Positions 1 to 10,175 are shown, counted from the stretch's first letter. The stretch: 64,000 bases of DNA from Prorocentrum cordatum (GCA_963575745.1 CAUYUJ010011181.1:362271-426270); one strand, 5' to 3'. Translations and numbers: made by a program. The notes: generated by a model not told the origin, from the letters alone.

Positions 1-720
1 CAGAAAGCCCAGCTTGGATCCGCGTAAGACGCAACACCGCTCCCAACGAGTTTGTCATAGTTCGCACAAGTGGCGACAGTTGCGCAATCAGAACCGCCCA
101 AGGAAGGGAGGTCCATATTGGATCCGCGAAAGACGCCACTTCGCGGGACCTCCCACGAGCTCGTCAAAATGGCGACCGCTGCGCAGTTGACAACAACTCA
201 GGATGGCAACGTCTAGTGTGGATCCTGGCAGGACGTCACTGCGCTGGACCTCCCAGGAGCTCACACAAATGGCGATAACTGCGCAGTTGGCACCGCCCAG
301 GAAAAGGAAGTTTAGGGTGGATCCGCGTAAGACGCCACTCCGCTGGACCTCTGAAGAGATCACAGAAGTGACGACCGCTGCGCGTGGCAGCGCAGGGGGG
401 GGGGGAGATCTAGGTTGGCTCCGCGTGAGAGGTCACTCCGCTAGACATCCCAGTAGCTCGCCCAAATGGCCATCGCTGCGCGGCTGGCAGCAGCCCAAGA
501 CAGGGAGGTCGATGTTGAATCTTCGTAAAACGCCACCCCGTCAGACCTCTCAGGGGCTCACGAAATTGGCGACGGCTGCGCAATTGGCAGCGCCCAGGGA
601 GGGGAGGTCCAGATTGGATCTGCTTAAAACTCCACTCCGCTGTATCTCAAAGCCGCTCGCCAAAGTGGTGAGCGTTGCAGAATGTGCAGCAGCCCAAGAC
701 GGGGATATTTACGTTTGCGT
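1..720. repeat. ~100-bp imperfect tandem repeat, about 7 units
   Basis: A unit carrying GGATCCGCGTAAGACGCCAC, then CGCTGGACCTCCCAGGAGCTC, AAATGGCGA and CTGCGCAGTTGGCA recurs with its GGATCC-like start near 15, 120, 220, 319, 417, 517 and 616, so the period is about 100 bp. Units diverge by roughly a fifth and decay after 700. The array runs off the left edge. Reading frames inside it are products of the repeat, and no gene is supported. From 721 to 1545 I see no gene or recognisable element. Confidence 0.8.
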
Positions 721-1545
721 TTTTCCTCACGAGCGAGCTATTCTGCCATCCCGGAGGTACGACTCTCCATGGGCGAGGGACAGACAGACATGCTTAATTA
801 TGCAAGCCTCGTAGCATCCAGCTTCGGGGCAGCATGTCAGGCAGTGCGAACTCTTTCTGGCCACCATGCGTCGGCGAGGCAATCATAGATGAACAAACCC
901 GCAAGATCAAGCCCTTGTCCGTGAGGCCTCCGCGGCCGTGGCCCCTCAGACTGCCGCCCCGCTCGTCCGTGGCCCCACGGGCGCGCGTCAGCACGCAGCA
1001 CGTTGGGGCATGGAGGAGAAAAGCAGGAGTGCGCGCATGCCTTGCCTGGTGGGCGGCGCAGCTGTCAAAACCAAGCAGTTACGAAACACAGGTCCGAGTC
1101 CTCAGAAAGAAAGCGGGTGGGGCAACGCTCGCGGTCATGGATGCAACTACTACACCTCCGCACAACTTTGCCAAGACCGGGACCATGGACCCTCCTCATC
1201 CCCCGCTCTTCCTTCTCCGCTTTCTCTCACCCCCTCTCACCATCCTTATCCGCTCGGTCTCTGGGTGATACGTCTCTGGGCGAAACCCACCAGCCATAGA
1301 CCGAGAGCGCGTCCGATTTTACAGCGCGCCTGCGGGCTCCCCGGGCGAAAAGACAGCGGGCATACGGACCATACACATTAGCACTTTTCGGCTCGCTCCT
1401 CCTCCCTGGCTCTTCCACAACAGCCCCTCCCGATGGACGAATGGCGCCGACAAATTGTGGCGGCACGCAAGGCAGAGGGGCCTGCCGGTCAACCATTCAC
1501 GTCGGCGTCGGTGCAGGCGTCGGCGCAGGTGACGGCGCAAGCGTG

Positions 1546-3459
1546 TCAGTCAGCTAGCTGGTACGCGCTCTTGGTCGGAGGGTACCATAGGTCGAAGCTG
1601 TCGCCGGTGGTGAAGGTGCAGTAGTTGCGCGACGCCTCAGTCGGGCAATACTTATAGTGCTCTGTGGTCACCCCTGCGGTGGTGACCTCGTAGGTGTCGC
1701 TGTACCAACCCTCCACGCAGTCCCTTGTGTCGCACATGACGCACTGCCTCAACGTGTTCGTGTAGGAGCCGGCGTTCGTCGTACGATCGTTAATGTCGTC
1801 TATCAGCGGGCAGTGGTTGCCATCATCGCCGATGCACACATACCCGATCCAACAAAAAGGGCGTTCCATAGTCAAGCTGGCGATGCCGGGGTGCTCGTTG
1901 AAGAAGAACCAGAAGTAAATGCTCCCGACGACGAGGATGGCTGCCACGGCCCAGGCAATCGCGGAGCACACGTAGTCGTCCATCCTCCAGCGGTCGTTGC
2001 GGCCGGTCGTGAAGACGATGAGGAGCCCAGCGACGATGCCACCAATGTGCACAGTGTGAGCCGTAGAACTCTCCTCGTCACGCAAAGCCCAGAAGGCGAG
2101 AGACTCCACACCGGCGACCAGAAGCATGATTAATACTGTACTGAAGCGCCACTTCTTGGCGCCCCAATTTTGAATCAGGTCTGCGGCGTGCATGCCGAGC
2201 AGGGAGTAGCATCCTCCGGAGGCGCCGTACGAGGTGGTGTAGGGGTCGAAGAGCGCCCAGCAGAGGGCCCCGCCTAGAACCCCGATGGTCCAAATGACAG
2301 CGAGCATGCCTGTTCCCTGCCAGCCCTCCAAGGGAATGCCGAGTATGATCAACATGAAGCAGTTGGCGCCAACGTGAAGGATGCTGCCGTGCGTGAACTG
2401 GTAGCTCCACCACCTCCACAGGAAGCTGATGTCGTAGCCGTCATGGCAGTAGCTGTAGGCGGCCAGGGTGGTGAACCCAGGCCAGATGTACTCTACGCCT
2501 CCCTTCGTGAAGAACATGTCGGAGGGGGTCCACGTCTTCTTCATGTAGGTACGCCAGCCCCACGCGTCTTTCTGGCAAGGCAGATATGTGGGATCAGTTT
2601 CCGGCAGCGAGCTCAGCAGGAAGCACTCGGGCAACGGCCCATCCTTCCAGCCGATGCCCACGCACGCCTCGTCGGCAGCGCTGCACCCTTTCTTGCAATC
2701 GTCAAGGAACAGCTGCTCGTTCGGGTTATCCTTGCGAAAACGTGTCAGCTTCAGGTCGTCCGTGATAACGTTGTCCCACTGCATTAATTCGTAGGCCCTC
2801 GTGTTGAACGCGTTCAGGCCCCAGAAGCCGAGGCACAAGGCCGCCTGAATGATGGTGAACCAGGGCCAGAACTGCCAGATCTCGTCCTCCTGAGCCTCCT
2901 CCTGAGCCTCGACCTGGTTACCGATACTCTGACCTTCTCTCTGCCTCCTCTTCGCCTCAACCTTCTTTCGGCGCGCTTCCTTCGCCTTCTTGCTTGTGAC
3001 TGGCCGCGAGAAGTTGAGCATGAACGCCGAACCCCCCTTGTTCATCATGGCCTGCACGTCCGCTGCGTCGAAATCACCATCACCGTCCATGTCAAAACGC
3101 GCGGCGCCGAACCAGTAGGCGTAGAAGGCTAGGAAGTTGTAGCAGATCTTCGCCGGCATGGAGACATCCTTGGGCGCCACGCCCTCAGGCGCCGGAGGGT
3201 CCGGGTCCGGGGAGCGGTGCGTCCGCGGGCTTCTGTTGCCCTGCTCCGCTGATAGCGAACTCTGAGATCTGCGCGGCGGCGGGCTTGTGTTGCGCTGCTC
3301 CGCTGATAGCGAACTCCCAGATCTGCGCGGCGACGGGCTTGCGTTGCGCTGCTCCGCTGATAGCGAACTCCCAGGTCTGCGCGGCGACGGGCCCCCGTTG
3401 CGCCGCTCCCATTGTGGCGGGCTCGGAGATCTGCTCGGGCCATTGCCTGTGCCGCTCAT
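1546..3459 (-). CDS. Rhomboid-family intramembrane serine protease with EF-hand (intronless)
   Basis: A 637-residue multi-pass membrane protein. Rhomboids cleave transmembrane substrates within the bilayer using a Ser-His dyad. Visible here: HxxxN (H362, N366), GASG with the predicted catalytic Ser414, and HTVHIGG with predicted catalytic His471, set among about seven hydrophobic segments (200-216, 356-377, 384-404, 410-428, 438-457, 466-484, 498-519). An EF-hand loop with D123, D125, D127, G128 and D134 precedes them and suggests calcium control (inference). The N-terminus holds three to four 18-residue Ser/Arg repeats with core SSLSAEQRN. Residues 150-175 are very basic. Cys-rich loops lie after TM1 and at the C-terminus. 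The ATG at 3459 is chosen because a relict spliced leader ends 73 nt upstream. An upstream frame to 3729 runs through that leader and is not the start. The frame is continuous to TGA at 1546. Lack of introns plus the SL points to a retrogene. Substrate is unknown. Confidence 0.88.
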   Translation of the reverse strand: MSGTGNGPSRSPSPPQWERRNGGPSPRRPGSSLSAEQRNASPSPRRSGSSLSAEQRNTSPPPRRSQSSLSAEQGNRSPRTHRSPDPDPPAPEGVAPKDVSMPAKICYNFLAFYAYWFGAARFDMDGDGDFDAADVQAMMNKGGSAFMLNFSRPVTSKKAKEARRKKVEAKRRQREGQSIGNQVEAQEEAQEDEIWQFWPWFTIIQAALCLGFWGLNAFNTRAYELMQWDNVITDDLKLTRFRKDNPNEQLFLDDCKKGCSAADEACVGIGWKDGPLPECFLLSSLPETDPTYLPCQKDAWGWRTYMKKTWTPSDMFFTKGGVEYIWPGFTTLAAYSYCHDGYDISFLWRWWSYQFTHGSILHVGANCFMLIILGIPLEGWQGTGMLAVIWTIGVLGGALCWALFDPYTTSYGASGGCYSLLGMHAADLIQNWGAKKWRFSTVLIMLLVAGVESLAFWALRDEESSTAHTVHIGGIVAGLLIVFTTGRNDRWRMDDYVCSAIAWAVAAILVVGSIYFWFFFNEHPGIASLTMERPFCWIGYVCIGDDGNHCPLIDDINDRTTNAGSYTNTLRQCVMCDTRDCVEGWYSDTYEVTTAGVTTEHYKYCPTEASRNYCTFTTGDSFDLWYPPTKSAYQLAD

Positions 3460-3532
3460 GACCCTGTACTGCACGCCCAGCCCTCCCTGGGCCGCGAGGT
3501 CGCGAGGACTCTTTCGACTACTTTGCCCGCGG

Positions 3533-3554
3533 CTTGAGCCAAAATGGTTGCGGA
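3533..3554 (-). other. Relict spliced-leader sequence upstream of the rhomboid gene
   Basis: Read on the minus strand, these 22 nt match the conserved dinoflagellate spliced leader (core CCATTTTGGCTCAAG) at 20 of 22 positions. The differences fall in its 5' CCGTAGCC part. Its terminal AG is followed by 73 nt of presumed 5' UTR and the rhomboid ATG. In dinoflagellates the SL is added to mRNA by trans-splicing. A genomic copy fused to a gene is the known mark of reverse-transcribed, reintegrated mRNA. Confidence 0.85.
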
Positions 3555-3799
3555 CTCTCACCCCTCCTCCACTATGTTTGGGGCATTGTGTATTTTTCGT
3601 CGAAAATCCCCCTGTAGGGGGCAGGCCCGACTTACAGCCACAAGCCGTTGTAAAGTATACAATGCTCGCGACCCCGAATCCACAAACCATCGGAAACTGC
3701 TCAGTTCTTGCTTCCCCAAGGCAACACACCCTGGTAGATTATACAATATCCACGTCCACGTAGCCATAAACCTTCGCAAAGTACACCATGTTCGTATTG

Positions 3800-4560
3800 C
3801 CGGGGCCCGGAGTGCTCCAAGGCCCAAGAGGGCCCCAAGAGGCCCCCAAAGCGCTCCAAGAAGCCTCCCGAGAGAGCCCCAAGCGGCCAACACCGTCGAT
3901 TTTACAACAGGTTGTTGAAGAAGTTTGGGGTCCTCGTCTTCTCGACTCTCCGACGCTCCAGGATGGTTCAGGAAGCCCCCAAGACCGCCCCAAGGCAGAC
4001 CTCTAGACGCAGGCCCCAAGAGGCCCCAGGAGACGGCCTCCAAGAGGGCCTCCAGGAAGGCCCGAAGAGGCCCAAATCATCTGGAGGAGGAGGAGGAGGA
4101 GGAGGAGGAGGAGGAGGAGGAGGAAGAGGAGGAGGAGGAGGAGGAGGAGGAGGAAGGTTTTTAGCTGATCAGGGCCATCGACGGCCCGAGACGGCCCAAG
4201 AGCCCCCAAAGATCGCTTTAAAGAGCGCCCAAGAGGCCTCCAGGATGGCCCCAGAACTGCCCCCAAGAGGCCCCCAGGACAGCCCCTAGAGGCCTCCAAG
4301 ACGCCCAAGATGGCCTCCAACACGGCCCTGGAGCACCCCAGGAGGGCCCCAAGTCGGCCCAGAGAGGCCCCCAAGACGGCTTCCGACGGCGTCAGACGGG
4401 CCAGGGGCCCACCAAGACGGCCAACGATGCCCCAACGAAGCCCCCCAGGCCCCCAAGAGGCGCAAGGAGGCCTCCATGCTGCCTCCAAAAAACCCCCAAG
4501 AAACCCAGTCACCTTCCCCCGCCATCCTCCCCCAAGTGTTCCCGGACGGGTTTCCACAAC
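3800..4560 (-). repeat. Dispersed GGGGCCTCTTGG-type repeat, minus orientation, with (GGA)n insert
   Basis: Densely packed degenerate words of the type CCAAGAGGCCCC (plus strand) fill this stretch. At 3940-3965 the tail motif seen in other copies (GGAGCGTCGGA on the minus strand) is present, so the copy is oriented minus. A GGA microsatellite lies at about 4082-4152. No gene is supported. Confidence 0.7.
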
Positions 4561-4564
4561 TGTT

Positions 4565-4700
4565 TGTTCCCACCATCATGTGGTGTTGGGTCCTCGTTTT
4601 GAAGACACGGTGCCGCGCGTTTCCTCATTCCACTCCTCGTTTTCCTCTTCCTCCTCCTCCTCCTCCTCCTCCTCCCTGCTTTTCACCCATCAAGTATAAC
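4565..4700 (+). repeat. Short dispersed element next to the 88-bp satellite (copy 1), plus TCC tract
   Basis: The stretch containing TGTGGTGTTGGGTCCTCGTT (4580-4600) and the following GAAGACACGGTGCCGCGCG recurs at 6545-6600, again just before an 88-bp satellite array. Both copies end in a TCC-rich tract. Confidence 0.7.
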
Positions 4701-4724
4701 GCTTCGTGGCCCCAGAAGAAACCA

Positions 4725-6245
4725 CCGAAGGCTCCAGTGGCAGGGTTCACATGGCGGCCTCGGGCATTTCGGCACACCCCTCACGAGGATCGTGGCCCCA
4801 TAAGGAGCCCCACCGAAGGCTCCAGTGGCAGGGTTCACATGGCGGCCTCGGGCCATATAGGCACACCCCTCACGAGGATCGTGGCCCCATAGGGAGCTCC
4901 ACCGAAGGTTCCAGTGGCAAGGTTCGCATGGCGGCCTCGGGCCATATCGGCACACCCTTCACGAGGATCGTGGCCCCATGGGGAGCTCCACCGAAGGCGC
5001 CACTGGCAGGGTTCGCGTGGCGGCTTCGGGCCATATCGGCACACCCCTCACGAGGATCGTGGCCCCGTAGGGAGCTCCGCCGACGGCGCCACTGGCAGGG
5101 TTCGCATAGCGGCCTCGGGCCATTTCGGCATACCCCTCACGAGGATCGTGGCCCCATGGGGAACCCCACCGAAGGCTCCAGTGGCAGGGTTCGCATGGCG
5201 GCCTCGGGCCGTTTCGGCACACCCCTCAAGAGGATTCGTGGCCCCATAGGGAACTCCACCGAAAACCCCAGAGGCAGGTTTCGCATAGCAGCTTCATACC
5301 ATTTCGGCACACCCCGCACGAGGATCGTGGCCCAATTGGGAGCTCCGCCGAAGGCGCCACTGGCAGGGTTCGCATGGCGGCCTCGGGCCATATCGGCACA
5401 CCCCTCACGAGGATCGTGGCCCCATGGGGAACCCCACCGAAGGCTCCAGTGGCAGGGTTCGCATGGCGGCCTCGGGCCATTTCGGCACACCCCTCACGAG
5501 GATCGCGGCCCTGCAGGGAGCTCCCCCGAAGGCGCCACTGGCAGGGTTCGCATGGCCGCCTCAGGCAATGTCGGCACACCCCTCACGAACATCGTGGCCC
5601 GGTAGGGAGCTCCAGCAAGGATCGTGGCCCCATTGGGAGCTCGCCGAAGGCCCCCACGGGCAGGGTTCGCATGGCGGCCTCGAGCCGTTTCAGCACACCC
5701 CTCACGAGGATCGTGGCCCCATAGGGAGCCCCACCGGGAGCCCCCAGTGGCAGGGTTCGCATGGCGGCCTCGGGCCATTTTGGCACACTCCTCACGAGGA
5801 TCGTGACCCCATAGGGAGCTCCACCGAAGGCCCCCTTTGGCAAGGTTTGCATGGCGGCCCCGGGCCATTTCGGCACACCCCTCGAGGATCGTGGCCCCTC
5901 AGGGAGCTCCGCCGAAAGCCCCCGCGGGCAGGGTTCGCACGACGGCCTCGGGCCATATCGGCACACCCCTCAAGAAGGTTCGTGGCCCCATAGGGGACTC
6001 CACCGAAGGCCCCAGTGGCAGGTTTCGCATAGGAGCCTCATACCATTTCGGCACACCCCGCACGAGGATCGCGGCCCCATAAGACCTCCACCGAAAGCGC
6101 CTTTGGCAGGGTTCGCATGGCGGCCCCGGGCCGTTTCGGCACGCCCCTCACGGGGATTCGTGGCCCCATGAGGAACTCCACCGAAGGCCCCCAATGGCAG
6201 GGTTCGCATGGCGGCCTCGGACCATTTCGGCGCACCCCTCATCAA
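4725..6245 (+). repeat. 88-bp satellite, array 1 (about 17 monomers)
   Basis: The monomer contains ATGGCGGCCTCGGGCCAT, TTCGGCACACCCCTCACGAG, GATCGTGGCCCCAT, GGAGCTCCACCGAAGGC and CAGTGGCAGGGTTCGC. Its ATGGCGG anchor, or a variant, falls at 4751, 4839, 4928, 5017, 5107, 5195, 5285, 5374, 5463, 5552, 5671, 5761, 5851, ~5940, 6029, 6117 and 6208, giving 88-90 bp. The 5552-5671 gap holds a ~30-bp partial duplication. A variant two-monomer block repeats about 744 bp apart. All six frames are fairly open because of composition, and no coding is inferred. Confidence 0.93.
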
Positions 6246-6254
6246 GATCGCGGC

Positions 6255-6464
6255 CCCTAAGTTGCGTTGCTTCAACAACCGCGCCTGGGCGTCGTGCTCC
6301 GCCTTGTCGACGTGCAACGCCACCTCCTCCCTCATGGCTCTCAAAGCTTTGTCCTGCTGCTGCTGCTCGGTCAGAAGGGCGCCGTCCCCGTCGTCGTCGG
6401 CGCCCGCGAAAACGGCCACGAACGCGTTCCTGAGCACGAAGGGCCTCGGCAGGAAGCCGCGGCC
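6255..6464 (-). CDS. Exon-like block, unknown protein
   Basis: Between two satellite arrays lies a short non-repetitive minus-strand frame of about 70 residues. It has protein-like composition: hydrophobic start (RNAFVAVFAGA), acidic DDDGDGALL, a QQQQ run, then a predicted amphipathic helix rich in Lys, Glu and Ala (ALRAMREEVALHVDKAEHD). No ATG or stop bounds it naturally, since the frame runs on into satellite. If real it is one exon or a gene fragment trapped between satellites. No family is recognised. Confidence 0.3.
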
Positions 6465-6544
6465 ACACAGGGGGCGCGGGCGAAGATGGCATTCACAATT
6501 GCGGCATTCACAAGTGCATGCGGTTGGGTCCTTCGCCAGGCTAG

Positions 6545-6660
6545 TTTGTCCCAACCATCCTGTGGTGTTGGGTCCTCGTTTTGAAAAGACGGCGCCCCGC
6601 GTTTCTTCCTCCTCCCGCTGCCCCCCCCCTCCTTCCTCCTCGCATCCTCGTCATCATCAT
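6545..6660 (+). repeat. Short dispersed element next to the 88-bp satellite (copy 2)
   Basis: Second copy of the element at 4565: TGTGGTGTTGGGTCCTCGTT, then a GAAAAGACGGCGCC variant and a TCC/CAT-rich tract leading directly into satellite array 2. Confidence 0.7.
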
Positions 6661-6664
6661 CATC

Positions 6665-6995
6665 ATCATCATCGCCCTCGCGAGGATCGTGACCCCATAA
6701 GGGGGCTCCACCGAAGGCGCCGGTAGCAAAGCGCGCATGGCGGCCTCGGGCCATTTCGGCGTACTCCTCGCGAGGATCGTGGCCCCATAGGAGCTCCACC
6801 GAAAGCGCCAGTGGCAAAGTGCGCATGGCGGCCTCGGGCCATTTCGGCACACCCCTCACGAGGATCGTGGCCCCATAGGAGCTCCACCGAAGGCGCCAGT
6901 AGCGCGCGCGGCGGCCTCGGGTCATTTCGGCGCACCCCTCGCGAGGATCGCGGCCCCATAGGAGCTCCACCGGAGGCGCCAATAACAACCAACCA
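6665..6995 (+). repeat. 88-bp satellite, array 2 (about 3.5 monomers)
   Basis: Same monomer as array 1, but of the subtype with CAGTAGCAAAGTGCGC in place of CAGTGGCAGGGTTCGC. That subtype is also found in array 3 at 29.2 kb. The array ends at a boundary box containing CTTAGGCAGGAGTTCCTGGG (6998-7017) and GTTTGCACCGCCGCC, which is found inverted at the start of array 3. Confidence 0.9.
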
Positions 6996-7075
6996 GGCTT
7001 AGGCAGGAGTTCCTGGGAGTTTGCACCGCCGCCGCCGCTCATCTCCAGGTTGCTTCTTCCCTCCTACCACCATGT

Positions 7076-7206
7076 AATGATGATGATGGTGACGATGACG
7101 ATGATGGTGATGATGATGGTGTAAAGAAGACTGATGGTGATGATGCTGATGGTTGCAATGATGATGATGAAGGTGATGATGGTGATGCTGATGATGGTGA
7201 TGATGG

Positions 7207-7244
<38 letters not shown>

Positions 7245-7250
7245 GTGATC
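7076..7250 (+). repeat. (GAT)n / (GGTGAT)n microsatellite
   Basis: Nearly continuous GATGATGGT-type trinucleotide repeat. The predicted poly-His and poly-Met frames across it are composition artefacts. Confidence 0.9.
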
Positions 7251-7387
7251 CCAACCGCTGGGCCCCCAAACGACCAAAATGGCGCCCCAAATCACCAAAT
7301 GAGGTCCCAAGACGGCCCCAAGAAGGGCATGAAAAGGGGAACGCCCCCCTGGGCGGTGGCTCAGCGGCGCCTCCGCGGGTCAAATAT

Positions 7388-7690
7388 CTAGTAGTGGCTT
7401 TCGGCCCATCCCGCCACCGCCGTGCCTGGGTTTTGGCTTAGAGGCCTCCTGGATGTTCGTTGGGACATCGCGGGGGGGCCTCTCGGAGGCCTCGCGGAGG
7501 CAGTTTTGATGCCTTTTGGGGCCGTCTGGGGGGGTTCGCGGGGCTTCTTATGTGCCTATCGGGGGCCTCGTGGTACCTCCCGGGGGCATCTCGGGCTTTC
7601 TTGGGGGCCTAGTGTGGCCTCCTGGGAGCTTCTTGAGGCTGGAGGCTCGACGTGTAGGTTCGCGCGTCCTTCTGACGTTGTTGTTTTTGT
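7388..7690 (+). repeat. Head-body-tail dispersed repeat, copy A
   Basis: Head with TAGTGGCTTTCGGCCCATC and CGCCACC, then GGCTTAGAGGCCTCCTGGAT followed by GTTCGTTGGGACATCGCGG, then a degenerate GGGGCCTCTTGG-like body. Near 7640 there is an eroded tail (GGCTCGACGTG). The same order of parts recurs at 12303, and partly at 14490, 21130, 50790 and 61040. Confidence 0.65.
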
Positions 7691-8240
7691 TTCTCTATTG
7701 TTTCATCTCTTCTAGTGTCGCCGCCGGCGCGGCACAACAACTGGCCAGCCGACCGAGCCGCCGCGGCGGGCGACGAGCGCGGGGCAGCGGTGCGGCAGGC
7801 GACGAGCGCGGGGCGGCGGTGCGTCGTGTCCTCATCCTCCTCTTTCCCCTCATCTTCCTCATCCTTCTCCTGTTTTTTTTTGTTGCCTACTCCTCCTTAT
7901 CAACTTCCTCCTCATCTCCCTCGCCCTCCTTCTACATCCTGTAGTTCTTCATATTCCTTCGCCTCATCATTGCGTTCATCATCCTACTGCTCAGTATCCT
8001 CATCCTCCTCCTCATCTTCATCGTATCTTGATTGCGTCATCTACATCCCCCCTCCTCGTTATCCTCCTCCTCCCTCCTCCTCCGTACCCTAGCGACGAGC
8101 GCTCCTTGGGCACGAGTGTTCTCGCCGCCGATCGCCCCGCCACCGAGCTTCCTCGAGAAGCCAGGCGAGTGACGAGGCCAGGCACCTCCCTAGGCAAACT
8201 CTCTGAAAGCAGAGGCAAAAACTCTGAAGACGAGGAGTCA
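7690..8240. other. Non-coding, pyrimidine-rich spacer
   Basis: Two copies of a ~30-bp GCGACGAGCGCGGGGC unit (7765-7825) are followed by a long TCC/CTT-rich tract (7830-8090). No gene is seen. Confidence 0.6.
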
Positions 8241-8241
8241 C

Positions 8242-8940
8242 TTAGCTCTCACCTTCGTTCACGGCGTCGCCCTCCTCGCCCTCCTCATCATCGGCGCCCT
8301 CAGCCCCGTCGACGTCAGGCCCCCGCTTGCGCTTGCCGTTCTTCGCCTGGGCCTGCAAGTCCGCGAGCTTGATCAGCAGGTCCTCGTTGTCGCCGCCAGA
8401 ACTGCAGGCTGTGGCATTCATTTTGCCTTTTATCATCTTGCCTTTCGCCTTGGCTTTCCCCTTGCGGTCGGCCCCCAGCGACTTATCATCTTCGTCGGCC
8501 TCTGCGTCGCCAGCCCAGGTGCACTCGGAGATGGCCTCGGAGAGCAGGGGCTCGAACAGGTAGGGGCACTTCAAATCGTGCATGCCCATGAAAACCAAGG
8601 ACTCGAGGCGCTCGGTCATCTGCGCGGCGCGCTCTACCGACAAGGTGGCACCGACGTACTGGATAGGGGGGGGCTTCTTCAGGCGCGCAAATGCCGGCGA
8701 CCCCGCGCCAGGGGTCAGGTCGATCACGCCACCAAGGTTGTATGAGTGGATGGTCTCTTCGTTAAACATGATGGGACGCTCGTGGAAGAACGCGGGCTCG
8801 TTGGTGCTCCTGCTCTTGGACTTGCATTTGCACTTGTCGACAGCGACGCCCGCAGCCACTGGCCCCCCCGCAAGGTGGACGCCGTTCTCCCCGAGCACCT
8901 TCTCCTTGTTCGCTGGCGAAGCTGCCGCGTCTCACGCTCA
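8242..8940 (-). CDS. 3' exon of an unknown gene with a DLTPGAG motif
   Basis: About 225 residues ending at TAA (8242). From N to C: a basic CKCKSKSR patch, FFHERPIMFNEETIHSYN, then GGVIDLTPGAGSPAF (8727-8686), a QYVGATLSVERAAQMTERL helix, and a highly charged tail (KGKAKAKGKMIKGK, then acidic EGADDEEGEEG). The D-L-T-P-G-x-G pattern followed by a hydrophobic V-G strand resembles motif I of SAM-dependent methyltransferases (inference). I see no DPPY/NPPY or PC catalytic motif, so enzyme activity is doubtful. The basic and acidic tail suggests a nuclear protein. It is probably the last exon of the gene whose other blocks lie at 9149, 9640 and 10250. The 5' edge is placed by loss of protein-like sequence and is approximate. 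Confidence 0.55.
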
Positions 8941-9148
8941 TCATGGGGAGGGGGGGGAGGAGAAGGAGGAAGCGGATGAGAAGTAGGAGGAGGAGGGGGT
9001 GGAAGGAGGTGAAGGACGAGGCAGACGAGGGAGGGATGGCGGAGGAGAAGGAGGAGACGGAGGAGGAGGAGGAGGGAGCAGGGGAGAGGACGAAGGGGAA
9101 AACGACGATGAGGGGAGGCATTTTGTTTGGCAAAATCCTCGCTGAAGT

Positions 9149-9604
9149 TCAAGTAGACGCGCCGGGAGGTGTGCGCCAATTTCTCGCCACCGGGCGCAAT
9201 GAAGCCCGCGCGCAAGCTGCTCCTGTTCCCCCCTTCTCCCCGTCGAACCGGAAGCATAAGTCATTCGTTCCAATCGCGGTGGCGTCCAAAAAGGCAAGGG
9301 CGTTCATGATCCACTTCTTCAGGTGGTCGCCGTTCTGGCGCATGCCAGCGATGCGCAGGTGTGGCGAGGAATTCGACTGAGCAGCCAACTTGTAGTCGTA
9401 GAAGATGCCAACGTTCTTGCGAGTGTCAGGGTCGGCTCGCAGCTTAGATACCGAAGACTCTCGCAACTGCTTGATGAACTCGTTGTCCAGAGTATCTTTG
9501 CATATGAGGGTGATGCTAGCTGACGCGCGGACCTTGGCCTTCTGCTTGTAGCTCGTCAGCTTCTCTAGCTGGTCATCAGTAGCTGTAGCGGCCGCTGCTT
9601 TCAA
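9149..9604 (-). CDS. Internal exon block of the same unknown gene
   Basis: A 150-residue protein-like frame: DDQLEKLTSYKQKAKVRASA, ITLICKDTLDNEFIKQLRES, RKNVGIFYDYKLAAQ, MRQNGDHLKKWIMNALAFLD and NDLCFRFDGEKGG. Helical, basic, no known domain recognised. It differs in frame from the neighbouring block at 9640-10125 and overlaps its edge, as expected of exons joined by splicing or of a frameshift. The GGA-rich stretch 8941-9120 between this and the last exon looks like an intron. Confidence 0.5.
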   Translation of the reverse strand: MKAAAATATDDQLEKLTSYKQKAKVRASASITLICKDTLDNEFIKQLRESSVSKLRADPDTRKNVGIFYDYKLAAQSNSSPHLRIAGMRQNGDHLKKWIMNALAFLDATAIGTNDLCFRFDGEKGGTGAACARASLRPVARNWRTPPGAST

Positions 9605-9639
9605 CTCCGGGCATAGGCGAGCGACGACCGCCAGCCCAT

Positions 9640-10125
9640 CGCGTCTTGATCGGCGCCCTCCTCATCACCGTCATCCCGTCCACTACCGACGTTATGTGGT
9701 GTAGTCGAGTCGCCGGCGGTGACGGTCGAGGTCCCATTCTCCTCCTTGTTCAGCGTCAGTATGGATGCGATCTCGACCGACATCGGCTCAGCGTCAAGAA
9801 AGTTCGGAACGTCCTTACGGGAGCGCACCGCCGGCCTGATGCGCGAGTCCTGCTGCGTGCCGAAGACGCAGTGGTCGATGAATTTCAAAGTGGCGTCTGC
9901 CGATTTCGGGAAGCCTGCTCGCCATTTCAAGTCGGGCCCGGGCAGCTTCGTGGCATCGTCAGCGAAGCTCCAGCCGTTCTTCGCCCTGTAGGCCCCAACG
10001 TTCCTAGAAACATCGCGCAGCTTGCCGTGGATATCGAGGGCCCTGTCCCGCGCGAGCTTGGAGAGAAAGTCCGAAAGCAAGTGCTCGAGGAGGTCGTGCT
10101 TGAATACTAGGGCGCCCATGATGCT
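9640..10125 (-). CDS. Internal exon block of the same unknown gene
   Basis: About 160 residues with clear protein character: MGALVFKHDLLEHLLSDFLS, LARDRALDIHGKLRDVSRN, WSFADDATKLPGPDLKWRAG, ATLKFIDHCVFGTQQDSRI and NFLDAEPMSVEIASILTLN, then a low-complexity acidic end. An ATG lies at 10119, but coding-like sequence continues a few codons upstream, so this is probably internal. No family recognised. Antisense frames on the plus strand over the same interval are shadows. Confidence 0.5.
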
Positions 10126-10175
10126 TTTGCCGTGAGACCCCGCGATCTTGCCCTTTCAGGGGGGGGGGGGGAAGT

